A model generated the notes under the pieces. It saw only the letters and a list, made by a program, of their open reading frames with translations. It was not told the origin of the DNA and searched no databases. Shown in pieces: positions 52,346 through 59,513 of a stretch of 64,000 nucleotides of DNA. The stretch's first letter is position 1. Each line of letters opens with the position of its first letter. The translations under genes were made by a program, and so were the position numbers. The stretch is from Novosphingobium sp. SG751A (GTDB lineage: Bacteria; Pseudomonadota; Alphaproteobacteria; Sphingomonadales; Sphingomonadaceae): the NCBI RefSeq assembly GCF_013149295.1, contig NZ_JABGCB010000001.1, forward strand, positions 186,001-250,000, in the 5' to 3' direction.

Positions 52346-53281
52346 TCACTTGAGCAAAGCCGCCCGCTTGGCGGCGACAGCATCCGTCAGACCGCCCCAA
52401 ACATCATTGGGCAGCGCTTCCTTGTTGCGGTCCATATCGGCTTCAACCGCGCGCAGATCGGCGGGCTTCGCGGCGGCCTCGATGCGCTCGAAAGTGGTTT
52501 CCAGCCAACCGGCATAAGCGGGCGCTTCGTCGGCGTCGTCATGCTGGTCGCCTTGCGGTTCGTCGGTTCGACTATCAGCAGCGGCCGGACTATCCTCGCC
52601 CAGCGCCCCGTCATTGGCTGGCTGCGCTTCGATAGTCTCCCCCTTGGCCTGCTCGATCAGCATGGCGCCGGTCAGGGGAGATTGGACTTCCACCGATGCC
52701 GCCCCAGCCATGGACTGATAATCGCGCGCCTCTTCCGCAATATGGAGCCCTTTCAGAACATCGGAAAAGCCATCGCGCATTGCCCATGCGCGGGCGCGCA
52801 TCTGGCGCATCCGCTGGGGGTATTGCGACCACGGCCCAGACTTGCCGGACAGGCCAGCTTTCTTGGCATCCTCCTGGCTGAAAGTTCGCACAATCGGCGT
52901 GGTCCGACCTTTGCGGACAAGGCGGCAGGTTGCCACATTACCATCGTCAAACTCTTCCATATCCTCCAGCAGGCCGGATGCCTGAACCAGCGCCAGCGCA
53001 CCATCACCCCAGAGCGATGGGTTATTGCCAATCACGGCAATGGATTGAAGGGCGGCAAATGGCGTCAGGCCGACTTCGGCACCGGCCATGATGCCGACCA
53101 TGATCTTGTTCTGGTCATTGCCATAGGCTTTGGGCGTCATACCCGAAGCAGCCAGCGCGCCCGACAGGCGCCACGCTTCTTCCATGGTCTGGGGCACGAA
53201 GGCTGCGAGTTTACCGCCGCTGGAGACAGCCACCTTTGCCGGGGCCTTGGGTTGTTCGGTGGTGACAAGCTGGGTGGCCAT
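52346..53281 (-). CDS. recT: RecT-family single-strand annealing protein
   Basis: The 311-residue protein has RecT signatures: NQNKIMVGIMAGAEVGLTPF-like (NDQNKIMVGIMAGAEVGLTP), ALQSIAVIGNNPSLWGDGAL, MRQMRARAWAMRDGFSDVLK. It anneals single strands made by the partner exonuclease encoded next upstream. The C-terminal 90 residues are acidic and low in complexity. MATQLVTTEQ at 53281 is the natural start. Confidence 0.9.
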   Translation of the reverse strand: MATQLVTTEQPKAPAKVAVSSGGKLAAFVPQTMEEAWRLSGALAASGMTPKAYGNDQNKIMVGIMAGAEVGLTPFAALQSIAVIGNNPSLWGDGALALVQASGLLEDMEEFDDGNVATCRLVRKGRTTPIVRTFSQEDAKKAGLSGKSGPWSQYPQRMRQMRARAWAMRDGFSDVLKGLHIAEEARDYQSMAGAASVEVQSPLTGAMLIEQAKGETIEAQPANDGALGEDSPAAADSRTDEPQGDQHDDADEAPAYAGWLETTFERIEAAAKPADLRAVEADMDRNKEALPNDVWGGLTDAVAAKRAALLK

Positions 53282-53292
53282 TGGGGTTTCCT

Positions 53293-54222
53293 TCAAGCTG
53301 CGGCCGCAAAGGCCATTTCTTCGGGGTTCAGATCGTCGATGCGCATCCGCGCCCAGATCGGCAGGCCGACTTGCTTGGGATCGTCGGCATAACCGGGCCA
53401 TTTCCCGGTTTGCAGGCAGCGGTCGAACAGGTTGATGGCGCGGCGGTTCAGCACACGCCCGCGCTCGATATCCTCGCCGGGAAGCTCGTAGAGAGCGACA
53501 CAGTGCGGCGCGTCACGCTCGACTACCACATGCACCCAATGGGTCGGATAGTGGCCGTAAACCGCCTTGATGCCGTCCATGTAGAACGCTGCGCTCTGGT
53601 GATAGCCGAAGTTATCAATGGCGCGCTCAAAGCCCTTGGGGCTGGCGTTGCTCTCAGCCACGAATTTCAGGTCGGAGACGACCATCACCGCCCGCTTGGT
53701 CAAGATACTGTGGGGGCGGAAATCGGGCCGCGCGCGAAGCCACACGCCGGTCTGCGGATCTTGCCAAGCCAGCGTTTCCTCGGTCACGCCGTTGGTCAGC
53801 GTGGCCACGGCCAGATCATTCTTGCGGATCGCGGCGGCAACCTGCTTGACCGTTTCGGCCTGGTCGAAAGACAGCACCACCATGCCGCTTTCCTGCGCGG
53901 CATCGGCTTCGGCAATTTCCAAGGCAAACTTCTTGCTGGCGGCGCGCGTGAAGCCCTCTGGGGTCACATGGTAAAACTCGTTCCAGCGCTCCGGCAGCAG
54001 GATCATATCATGCGCGGCCTTGCCGAAATTGAAGTGCGCCTTCTGCACCTCGACGCGCGCCGGGTTCATCGGGCTTGCGTGCCAGAAGTGAAACGGCGAC
54101 TTGGTGAGCAGCATCTTCGCGCCGCTCGATGAAAGCGAGGGGCCGGGCAGAAGATCGGGGTTGCCGTGGTAATCCTCGGCGGGAATGTCGGGATAAGCGC
54201 CGGGGGCGGTGATGAGAGGCAT
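53293..54222 (-). CDS. RecE-like PD-(D/E)XK exonuclease
   Basis: The 309-residue protein resembles the C-terminal nuclease domain of RecE (DUF3799/PDDEXK_12 group). LSSSGAKMLLTKSPFHFWHA and FNFGKAAHDMILLPERW form the start. The catalytic core is WLRARPDF followed by VVSDLKF (D-x-K), with a later DNFGYHQSAAFYMDGI motif that also recurs in this family. With RecT it forms a two-gene recombination system, possibly used for genome circularisation or exchange. Confidence 0.88.
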   Translation of the reverse strand: MPLITAPGAYPDIPAEDYHGNPDLLPGPSLSSSGAKMLLTKSPFHFWHASPMNPARVEVQKAHFNFGKAAHDMILLPERWNEFYHVTPEGFTRAASKKFALEIAEADAAQESGMVVLSFDQAETVKQVAAAIRKNDLAVATLTNGVTEETLAWQDPQTGVWLRARPDFRPHSILTKRAVMVVSDLKFVAESNASPKGFERAIDNFGYHQSAAFYMDGIKAVYGHYPTHWVHVVVERDAPHCVALYELPGEDIERGRVLNRRAINLFDRCLQTGKWPGYADDPKQVGLPIWARMRIDDLNPEEMAFAAAA

Positions 54223-54303
54223 AGCTCTATCCTCGAAAGGGTTTGCCGGTGGCCTGTGGATGGCAGAGCCACCGGCGTTCGGGCTTGGATCAGGTGCCCG
54301 AAA

Positions 54304-54435
54304 TCAGTTGGGGGTGACGAGCCAGAGCCCGGCAATCGTGCCAAACAGCACGCCGACAATGAGCAGACCGGCGACCATTTCGGCGGGCGTCTGGCTCATG
54401 AACAGCGCATAGGCGGCGCGCAGGTCGTCACGCAT
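54304..54435 (-). CDS. Small membrane protein
   Basis: A 43-residue product MRDDLRAAYALFMSQTPAEM ends in one transmembrane helix (VAGLLIVGVLFGTIAGLWLV). The ATG at 54435 overlaps the previous gene's end by 8 bases. The function is unknown. Confidence 0.62.
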   Translation of the reverse strand: MRDDLRAAYALFMSQTPAEMVAGLLIVGVLFGTIAGLWLVTPN

Positions 54436-54652
54436 CGATGTGGTCGTGCCTTTGGCGGGCAAGGAAGGCCTCGCCGGGCAGGTAGTCGATGCCGAAAATG
54501 CGCAGGCGCCTGGACACCTGGCGCAAATGGTCGGTCGCCTCGGAAAGCTGGCGCTGCATTGCGGCGATCTTATTGCCGGCCATCATGGCGGCCATGAAAA
54601 AGCCAAAGGTTGCCCCGCCAGCGATCAGCCCAAAGGTGGTGAGGATGCTCAT
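54428..54652 (-). CDS. Small membrane-anchored coiled-coil protein
   Basis: The 74-residue protein has an N-terminal membrane helix (ILTTFGLIAGGATFGFFMAA) and a helical tail (AMQRQLSEATDHLRQVSRRL). It is coupled to both neighbours by overlaps. No family is recognised. Confidence 0.62.
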   Translation of the reverse strand: MSILTTFGLIAGGATFGFFMAAMMAGNKIAAMQRQLSEATDHLRQVSRRLRIFGIDYLPGEAFLARQRHDHIDA

Positions 54653-54933
54653 GCAGCCCACTCCCGTTCAAGCTGGGCGCGGCGGGCGGCGGGCATGGCG
54701 GCAAGGTGCGCCTGCGCATCGACCATAGCGGCATCCAGTTCGGCCTCATAGGCGTCGATCAGGCCCAGCAGCGCGGGCTTGGTCAAAGCCCAAAGTTGCT
54801 CCTCATAATCGCCGTTGAAAGCGGACCAGCCCACCAGACCGGCGCCGTCCAGCGCCCAGCCGCGATAGGTCGGCGCGTTATAGGCGCTGCCCTCGATGTG
54901 AGGCAGCGTGAAAGCATGGTGCTTGCCCATCAT
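54649..54933 (-). CDS. Hypothetical phage protein
   Basis: The 94-residue protein starts MMGKHHAFTLPHIEGSAYNA and ends in a helical acidic part (LIDAYEAELDAAMVDAQAHL). A longer open frame upstream is out of context. It overlaps neighbours by four bases each. Confidence 0.62.
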   Translation of the reverse strand: MMGKHHAFTLPHIEGSAYNAPTYRGWALDGAGLVGWSAFNGDYEEQLWALTKPALLGLIDAYEAELDAAMVDAQAHLAAMPAARRAQLEREWAA

Positions 54934-55115
54934 GCCACCTCCAGATTGACGAAGCGGTTGCGGTGAAAGGCGACCTTCCAGCGGCGCAGGATCAGCGGGA
55001 TTTCCATCGCATCGACGGCGGCGGCGATCTCCTGGGTGAACTCGCGGAACTCGTCGTTGCTCAGCCAATCGGCCAGCGAGGCCGCGCGGATGACGGCGAT
55101 CTGGCTTTCCATCAC
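54930..55115 (-). CDS. Hypothetical phage protein
   Basis: The 61-residue protein MMESQIAVIRAASLADWLSN has no recognised domain. Its start overlaps the stop of the first operon gene, and its own stop overlaps the next start. Confidence 0.6.
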   Translation of the reverse strand: MMESQIAVIRAASLADWLSNDEFREFTQEIAAAVDAMEIPLILRRWKVAFHRNRFVNLEVA

Positions 55116-55351
55116 GCGGCCTCCGCTTCGATGCAGTTGGCATGGTCGATCAGGTCAAAGCAGCCCTCGGCGCTGTCCTCAAAGCCCTGCAAAAGGCCCC
55201 TCGCCTCGTCGGCAAAGGCGGTGTCGTTCAAGCCGTCTGCGAGGCGAACGAGGTTTTCAAGGTTTTGGCGGGCAGCGCGCAGGTAGTGATCGAACACCAG
55301 GCCGGTTGCGATCAGCGGAACCTGTGCGGGAAAATGGGTGTGGGCGTTCAT
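55112..55351 (-). CDS. Hypothetical protein, first gene of the element 2 leftward operon
   Basis: The 79-residue acidic helical protein starts MNAHTHFPAQVPLIATGLVF and contains LLQGFEDSAEGCFDLIDHAN. GGAGG lies 8 bases before the ATG at 55351. It is the first gene after the operator-controlled promoter at 55415-55443. Confidence 0.65.
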   Translation of the reverse strand: MNAHTHFPAQVPLIATGLVFDHYLRAARQNLENLVRLADGLNDTAFADEARGLLQGFEDSAEGCFDLIDHANCIEAEAA

Positions 55352-55414
55352 AGGTGAAACCTCCATCGAGGCGGCGAGGTCTGCGCTGGTGGCTCACTCG
55401 CTGCTGATGGAAAA

Positions 55415-55443
55415 ATGCTACGTTTTTCGTAGTTTCAAGTCAA
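55415..55443 (-). promoter_or_regulatory. Leftward promoter pL of element 2 with operators
   Basis: Reading leftward, TTGACT (55438-55443) and TAGCAT (55415-55420) are spaced by 17 bases. The palindrome CTACGTTTTTCGTAG (55418-55432) covers the -10 and most of the spacer. A second site, ATACGTTTTTCGTAG (55443-55457), starts at the -35. The same operator type flanks the element 2 Cro promoter. Confidence 0.78.
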
Positions 55444-55461
55444 TACGTTTTTCGTAGCGCC

Positions 55462-55530
55462 ATGAAGAAAATTCCTGCTACACCCGCCATACGAAAAGGG
55501 CCCCGCGCGGGGGCCTTGGAGAAACGGTGA
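55462..55530 (+). CDS. Possible 22-residue leader peptide
   Basis: The frame MKKIPATPAIRKGPRAGALE and two more residues ends in TGATG, where its stop overlaps the next ATG. It contains a GC-rich hairpin (GGCCCC-N5-GGGGCC-like at 55499-55516). It could be a coupling or attenuator leader, but it may not be a gene. Confidence 0.3.
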   Translation: MKKIPATPAIRKGPRAGALEKR

Positions 55531-55703
55531 TGCGGAAGATCATGGAGCCGATCTGGGCGTGGCTGCTGCGGGCGGCCCCGACCTATGCGCTGCAATATGC
55601 GCTCAATGGGCGCGCAGGCGTGAACGCGCGGCTTTTGCTGCCGGGGGAGGCACTGGACCTGCGGGTAGAGGGCGTGTGCTGGGTGACGGTGAATGAGGAT
55701 TAG
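55530..55703 (+). CDS. Hypothetical small phage protein
   Basis: A 57-residue product starts MRKIMEPIWAWLLRAAPTYA and ends DLRVEGVCWVTVNED. It has weak SD-like purines (TTGGAG) upstream. It runs opposite to the recombination operon and converges, with a 4-bp overlap, on the KTSC gene. No family is recognised. Confidence 0.5.
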   Translation: MRKIMEPIWAWLLRAAPTYALQYALNGRAGVNARLLLPGEALDLRVEGVCWVTVNED

Positions 55704-55894
55704 CAGTGGTATCGGTCAGCTATGAACGCGTTGAAGTATCGCCCCGGCGATCCAGCGGCTAGGAGGCCTTGCCAAATTTCTAGCGGCACCCCGCAATAAT
55801 CATAGCTATGACCCTGAGGAAACCAGATCGTGAGCCGACCTGTTGCCTCATCGTACTCGGCGCGCTTGATGGCTGATGAATTGAAGTACGGCAT
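55700..55894 (-). CDS. KTSC domain protein
   Basis: The 64-residue protein is almost entirely a KTSC domain: NSSAIKRAEYDEATGRLTIW, GHSYDYCGVPLEIWQGLLAA, then SPGRYFNAFIADRY. These small domains are common in phages and bacteria and may bind nucleic acid, but the activity is not established. Confidence 0.82.
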   Translation of the reverse strand: MPYFNSSAIKRAEYDEATGRLTIWFPQGHSYDYCGVPLEIWQGLLAAGSPGRYFNAFIADRYHC

Positions 55895-55945
55895 TTACCC
55901 CCCGGCATCCGATCGATTCCCCAATAGCATAGCATACTTACGGAC

Positions 55946-55975
55946 AAAAACCCCGCCGAGCAGGGCTGGGCGGGG
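55946..55975 (-). terminator. Intrinsic terminator for leftward transcription
   Basis: On the lower strand CCCCGCC pairs with GGCGGGG around an 11-base loop and is followed by five T. It lies just after the DUF6941-like gene and would end that transcript. Confidence 0.78.
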
Positions 55976-55995
55976 CACAGATCATTGGATTCAAA

Positions 55996-56418
55996 TTAGT
56001 CCACAACCGGAACATTTGAACTAACAAATGATATTTCTCTCGTAAACGTATCACCAAGAACAGTCACAGTAGCAACAATTGACAGACCCGCATGAACCTT
56101 TATTGATCCAAATTCAGCCAAAATATTTCCGTTCTGGATAATACCTCTTTCGCCAGGGTCCATAGGTATAGTCAAAAGTGGAGGAAGCGCGGGCAAATCT
56201 GAAACAGACTTATTCGATTTTGCGGTAATTTCGATAGTCGCCTCAACCGGCTCATCCGATATGTAGCGAATTATGGCGCCAACTGTGAACGACTTTACGT
56301 AACCGGAATCCCCTTCGATGATAGCTTGGGTTCCGTGCAACCCCATTAAGCTCAAACGCCCCCCCAGCTCATGGCGAACGTCATCACAGAAAAAGATAAA
56401 TACTTCAGGCTTTTCCAT
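55996..56418 (-). CDS. DUF6941-like protein
   Basis: The 140-residue protein fits DUF6941: VFIFFCDDVRHELGGRLSLM, then GLHGTQAIIEG and a beta-rich body. The family is widespread in bacteria and has no known function. The ATG at 56418 overlaps the end of the antitoxin-like gene by 14 bp, so it may be the third gene of that operon. Base composition is AT-rich compared with the rest of the element. Confidence 0.72.
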   Translation of the reverse strand: MEKPEVFIFFCDDVRHELGGRLSLMGLHGTQAIIEGDSGYVKSFTVGAIIRYISDEPVEATIEITAKSNKSVSDLPALPPLLTIPMDPGERGIIQNGNILAEFGSIKVHAGLSIVATVTVLGDTFTREISFVSSNVPVVD

Positions 56419-56866
56419 TTTCGATTGCCCTGAACAGTTCATTTGGCTCGACAGACAAAGACGAAGACAGCAATTTGAGCTTCTCATAGCTCAACTCGCG
56501 AGTGCCCCGCTCATACTCTGAAACAGCAGCTTGTGATGTTCCCAAAAGAACCCCGAGCTGCGTCTGCGACAGGCCGCTGCGTATACGGAGTGAACGAAGG
56601 GTTTCTCCACCGGCGGACCGAGCAAACGCTTCAGCCAACTCCAAGCTGACATCTTCAAGATGCTCAGCCACGTCTGGGAGGCTCAGGACCTCATCTAGAA
56701 ACGAATCCAGATCCTGCCGACTATCAAGCGATGCAACACCGTTCCACTTCAGAACATACATGACTCGATTGTCGGGAGATCTGACATAATCCCCGCCCCG
56801 AGCCTGACCAGCCCTAACCGTAACCGGATAGCCGCTTGAATCAGCGATGCGTGAAAATGTGTTCAT
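56405..56866 (-). CDS. XRE-family antitoxin-like protein
   Basis: The 153-residue protein has an N-terminal helical region and a C-terminal XRE helix-turn-helix (ETLRSLRIRSGLSQTQLGVL, GTSQAAVSEYERGTRELSYE). This layout is common for antitoxins of HigBA-like pairs in which the toxin gene comes first. It overlaps the toxin-like gene by 26 bp. The genes are AT-rich and look foreign to the phage. Confidence 0.75.
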   Translation of the reverse strand: MNTFSRIADSSGYPVTVRAGQARGGDYVRSPDNRVMYVLKWNGVASLDSRQDLDSFLDEVLSLPDVAEHLEDVSLELAEAFARSAGGETLRSLRIRSGLSQTQLGVLLGTSQAAVSEYERGTRELSYEKLKLLSSSLSVEPNELFRAIENGKA

Positions 56867-57332
56867 TGAATTCTCTTTCAATTCTCGCCCAAAGGACGGG
56901 GTCATTCTCATAATCTGCAGAACGCGGCATAATCGAAAAAAGACCAATGCGAGCGGTCCTTTGATCATGCACCCAAATCAAGCGCCATTGAGAGTGATGG
57001 ACAAGCTTTACGCGATAAGCATCTATCCGCTTGCTCTGCAAACTTACCAGAGCCATGACATCTTTAACAACGCCATCGGAATAATCCTCATCGATCATAC
57101 ATTCCAAAAATGCAGCATCGTCCTTTAGCTCGCGTATCATCAAAGCCAGAGTCGCAGCTGCTCTCGCATCCGCCTCTCGACATGCGTGAAAGTCGGCAAT
57201 CGCCCCTTGGGTAATCAGGAACTGATAGTCGACCGCCACTCGCACCACCCTTATACCAGACTCGATATACACCAACTTAACGGATGGGCAATGGAAATTG
57301 CCGATTTGTCTCGTTTGAACCGCAATGACCAA
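56841..57332 (-). CDS. RelE/HigB-like toxin candidate
   Basis: The C-terminal ~60 residues (DAYRVKLVHHSQWRLIWVHD, RIGLFSIMPRSADYENDP) have the strand pattern and ending of RelE-superfamily toxins, which cut mRNA on ribosomes or DNA gyrase targets. The N-terminal ~90 residues (IESGIRVVRVAVDYQFLITQ) are additional. The start is uncertain: ATG at 57332, or TTG/GTG near 57275. It is directly followed by the HTH gene, the usual HigBA order. Confidence 0.6.
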   Translation of the reverse strand: MVIAVQTRQIGNFHCPSVKLVYIESGIRVVRVAVDYQFLITQGAIADFHACREADARAAATLALMIRELKDDAAFLECMIDEDYSDGVVKDVMALVSLQSKRIDAYRVKLVHHSQWRLIWVHDQRTARIGLFSIMPRSADYENDPVLWARIEREFNEHIFTHR

Positions 57333-57669
57333 TCTTCAAAGATCCATCATCTGGCAATCAAACAACTCACTTATGCCGCCCATACCGCGCGCCAGTCCGG
57401 CAGTTGGCATAATGCCCTCCCCTATGACCCGATCCACCGAAGCCGCCGCGATCCGGCGTAGTGAACGCGGTATCCGTGGTGGCCGCGCGGCGGGGATGAA
57501 GTGAACAGGAGGGCAATTGTGGCCCGATTTGGCGCGATGGACACGATCAGATTGCGGATTTTTGCCGTCGCCCAAATGTTCTCATTTCGTTCTTTCCTAC
57601 AAAATCGCCTCGCCATATGAGCCCCGCCCCGGAGGAGCGGGTTAGCACATTCTAACGAGGAGGAATTTT
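57333..57669. other. Region with SOS box; no convincing gene
   Basis: Small frames on both strands lack coding character. A 33-codon rightward frame from a GTG at 57520 has AGGAGG but is weak. The notable signal is the LexA-like box at 57578-57592, followed by CCTACAAAAT and, at 57657-57663, GAGGAGG. Confidence 0.5.
57578..57592 (+). promoter_or_regulatory. Putative alphaproteobacterial LexA box
   Basis: GTTCTCATTTCGTTC matches GTTC-N7-GTTC, the LexA site of alphaproteobacteria. TACAAA at 57598-57603 could be the -10 of the promoter it controls. It is 78 bp before the GTG of the gene at 57670. Confidence 0.6.
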
Positions 57670-57993
57670 GTGCCCAAATTGCTAGACCCAGTTTCGGGCA
57701 TCGAATGCAAAATTGGATGCCCCGTGTGTGACATTGGCTGTCACCTCACTCGAGTCATGATTGCAAACCTCTATCACGAGATAGAGCAATTGCGCCGCGC
57801 ACAGCCACACGCAACGCGTCAGGAGTGGCTGGAGAACTTAGAGAACATCCGATCAGCTCAAGGCCATGTGCAAGCGTTGCAGACACGGCTTTTAAAGATG
57901 GGGCGGCCATTGGCGGCAGAATCGCCTCCAGAAGCGGAAGAACTACATCCGCTGAAATGGGAATATTCGTCTGGGCGGGATGCCCTTCATTGA
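57670..57993 (+). CDS. Possible SOS-controlled protein antisense to the repressor gene
   Basis: The 107-residue frame starts with GTG six bases after GAGGAGG. Its first 28 residues (PKLLDPVSGIECKIGCPVCD, then IGCH) are Cys-rich and could bind metal. The rest (LYHEIEQLRRAQPHATRQEW, ENIRSAQGHVQALQTRLLKM) is a plausible coiled coil but is exactly antisense to the C-terminal part of the repressor gene. A LexA box lies upstream. It could be an antirepressor, or only the transcript may matter. Confidence 0.5.
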   Translation: MPKLLDPVSGIECKIGCPVCDIGCHLTRVMIANLYHEIEQLRRAQPHATRQEWLENLENIRSAQGHVQALQTRLLKMGRPLAAESPPEAEELHPLKWEYSSGRDALH

Positions 57994-58186
57994 TACCCAG
58001 AGCCTCGACCAGCTTCTTGGCCTCATCAAGTTTGATCATGCGAGGCTTTTTGCTGGGGTCGGTGGTGAAAATTTCAGCAACGCGCGAAGTGGGAATGCCA
58101 ATCAGGCGTGAGATCTTCGCCTGAGTGGTTTCCCCCGTCTCAAGCTTGAGGCGCAATTCCGCCAATAATTCAGCATGGCTCAACAT
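57755..58186 (-). CDS. Element 2 repressor (HTH protein)
   Basis: The 143-residue protein has an N-terminal helix-turn-helix (ETTQAKISRLIGIPTSRVAE) and an Ala/Leu-rich C-terminal helix bundle; no LexA-type peptidase motif is visible. The ATG at 58186 is preferred over the long open frame to 58507. Just upstream lie two CTACG-type operators and the divergent Cro promoter. Prophage induction would therefore need another signal, perhaps the LexA-box transcript from 57.6 kb. Confidence 0.8.
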   Translation of the reverse strand: MLSHAELLAELRLKLETGETTQAKISRLIGIPTSRVAEIFTTDPSKKPRMIKLDEAKKLVEALGINEGHPAQTNIPISADVVLPLLEAILPPMAAPSLKAVSATLAHGLELIGCSLSSPATPDALRVAVRGAIALSRDRGLQS

Positions 58187-58221
58187 TTTCCGACCATGCC
58201 AGCGATAGTCGCGCAAGTCCG

Positions 58222-58272
58222 CTTCGTTTATCGTAGTTTTTCCTTGCGATGGCACTACGTTTATCGTAGCAT
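58222..58272 (+). promoter_or_regulatory. pR of element 2 with two operators
   Basis: TTGCGA (58244-58249) and TAGCAT (58267-58272) are 17 bases apart. CTACGTTTATCGTAG (58255-58269) fills the spacer and runs into the -10, and an imperfect copy, CTTCGTTTATCGTAG, lies at 58222-58236. The expected transcript start is at the ATG at 58280, giving a leaderless mRNA as in prophage 1. Confidence 0.78.
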
Positions 58273-58279
58273 TTTTGAC

Positions 58280-58528
58280 ATGCAGACAGTTTCCGACATT
58301 CTGGAGGCCCTTGGTGGCGCAGCCCGTGTAGCCAGAGAGGGGCGAATTCCCCTCACCACTGTTATTGGGTGGCGTGATGCCAATTTCATTCCGGAATGGC
58401 GCAGGCCGACGATCATTGATGTATCGAAGCATCAGGGGCGTCCCCTTTCTATCAAGGATTTCCCGCCTGTTGAGGCGCGTGTTCCCAGAAAGCGCCCCTC
58501 CCCCCAAACCACAGGTAGGGCGGCATGA
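58280..58528 (+). CDS. Cro-like protein (YdaS-type)
   Basis: The 82-residue protein starts MQTVSDILEALGGAARVARE. The following LTTVIGWRDANFIPEWRRPT is the typical helix-turn-helix of YdaS/Cro-like proteins found opposite phage repressors. The C-terminus is basic and proline-rich. Confidence 0.78.
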   Translation: MQTVSDILEALGGAARVAREGRIPLTTVIGWRDANFIPEWRRPTIIDVSKHQGRPLSIKDFPPVEARVPRKRPSPQTTGRAA

Positions 58529-58536
58529 ACGGGCAT

Positions 58537-59307
58537 CTACTCATCCCTCGGCTGGGCGTCGACCAGGTTGGTGATGTGATAGCTCACGGGCTTCCCGCCA
58601 ACCGTTTTGACGACACCATCAACCCAAAAGATTTGCTCGAACGGGTTCCCGTCGTGATGAAGGATGGCGTCCTTTACCGCGTCACCAGCGAAGGTGAGTT
58701 TTTTCTCTTTCGGCGTAAAACGGTCGATGATCCCAAAATCACCGCTTTTACCAGAAGGTGCATTGCGCATCTGGAAAAGTGCCATTGGCTCATTTTCAAA
58801 CCGTATTTCATCAGGAAATTGCGAGTTCAGAAGGTGATTGGCATTATGGCTGATCGCGGACGCCTCCATTGGCGTCACGGTGTAGTGATTGATGATCGTT
58901 CCGCCCCTGTTGTCGATCATGTTTATGCGAGCGCCGTCTCCATCGATAGCAAGTGGGGCGACAAAGCTGGCGGCATTTTTGATCGTGGGTCGATCAAGCT
59001 CTTTGGCCTCTGGGGTCAGGTGCAAAATGGACTGCAGGACCGCATAAAACGAGCCTGCAAAGTCTTTGACCTTTTCGTAGGCATCGTAAAGGTCTGCTGC
59101 TTTCTGCCCAAGAGCGATCAACTCGGTAATCGTGCTGCCCGTTCTTACCTCGTGGACGAAAAGACGGGTTTCGCTATCGATCCCGTTTTCATCGGAGACG
59201 AAGCGCTTAAATTGATTTCCGAGCGCCGACAGAGAATTCGTCAAGTCGAGAAGTTCAAGCGGTCGCTTGTTTTTGTACTCGATTATTATGCTCGCTTCTT
59301 GAGTCAT
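58537..59307 (-). CDS. Hypothetical cargo protein beside the switch
   Basis: The 256-residue protein starts MTQEASIIIEYKNKRPLELL; AAGGAGA lies 6 bases upstream. The N-terminal half has a helical region (LIALGQKAADLYDAYEKVKD) and the middle has beta segments with GGTIINHYTVTPMEASAISH. The C-terminal part (FTPKEKKLTFAGDAVKDAIL) is compact. It is transcribed toward the Cro gene, so it is probably expressed in the lysogen. No family is recognised; superinfection immunity or defence is a reasonable but untested idea. Confidence 0.65.
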   Translation of the reverse strand: MTQEASIIIEYKNKRPLELLDLTNSLSALGNQFKRFVSDENGIDSETRLFVHEVRTGSTITELIALGQKAADLYDAYEKVKDFAGSFYAVLQSILHLTPEAKELDRPTIKNAASFVAPLAIDGDGARINMIDNRGGTIINHYTVTPMEASAISHNANHLLNSQFPDEIRFENEPMALFQMRNAPSGKSGDFGIIDRFTPKEKKLTFAGDAVKDAILHHDGNPFEQIFWVDGVVKTVGGKPVSYHITNLVDAQPRDE

Positions 59308-59513
59308 TCCGATTCTCCTTTGGAGAGTGATGAACATAGGATGGCCGAAGCTAGCGGGGTTTCAAGCCCTGCCAGCGGAGGGCGCGCCGCATGATTTGCC
59401 CCCGCGCGAACAGTTCCAAGCCCGTCTCGGGTCGCCGTGGTGGGCAGAGCGCAACCGCCGCCCACCCCAATTCGATTTTCATCATTCCTCATACCACTGT
59501 GGGTAACTGAAAC

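Noticed and set aside
57186..57461. Rightward 91-codon frame upstream of the SOS box
   Set aside because: No ribosome site, no domain, and it overlaps the toxin-like gene antisense.
58525..59394. Rightward frame of 289 codons
   Set aside because: The opposite frame (58537-59307) has a better ribosome site and a more natural protein composition, so the rightward frame is taken as its shadow.
59341..59510. Two very short rightward frames (17 and 39 codons) joined by ATGA
   Set aside because: The overlap is suggestive, but the sequences are low in complexity and lack a ribosome site; too weak to list as genes.
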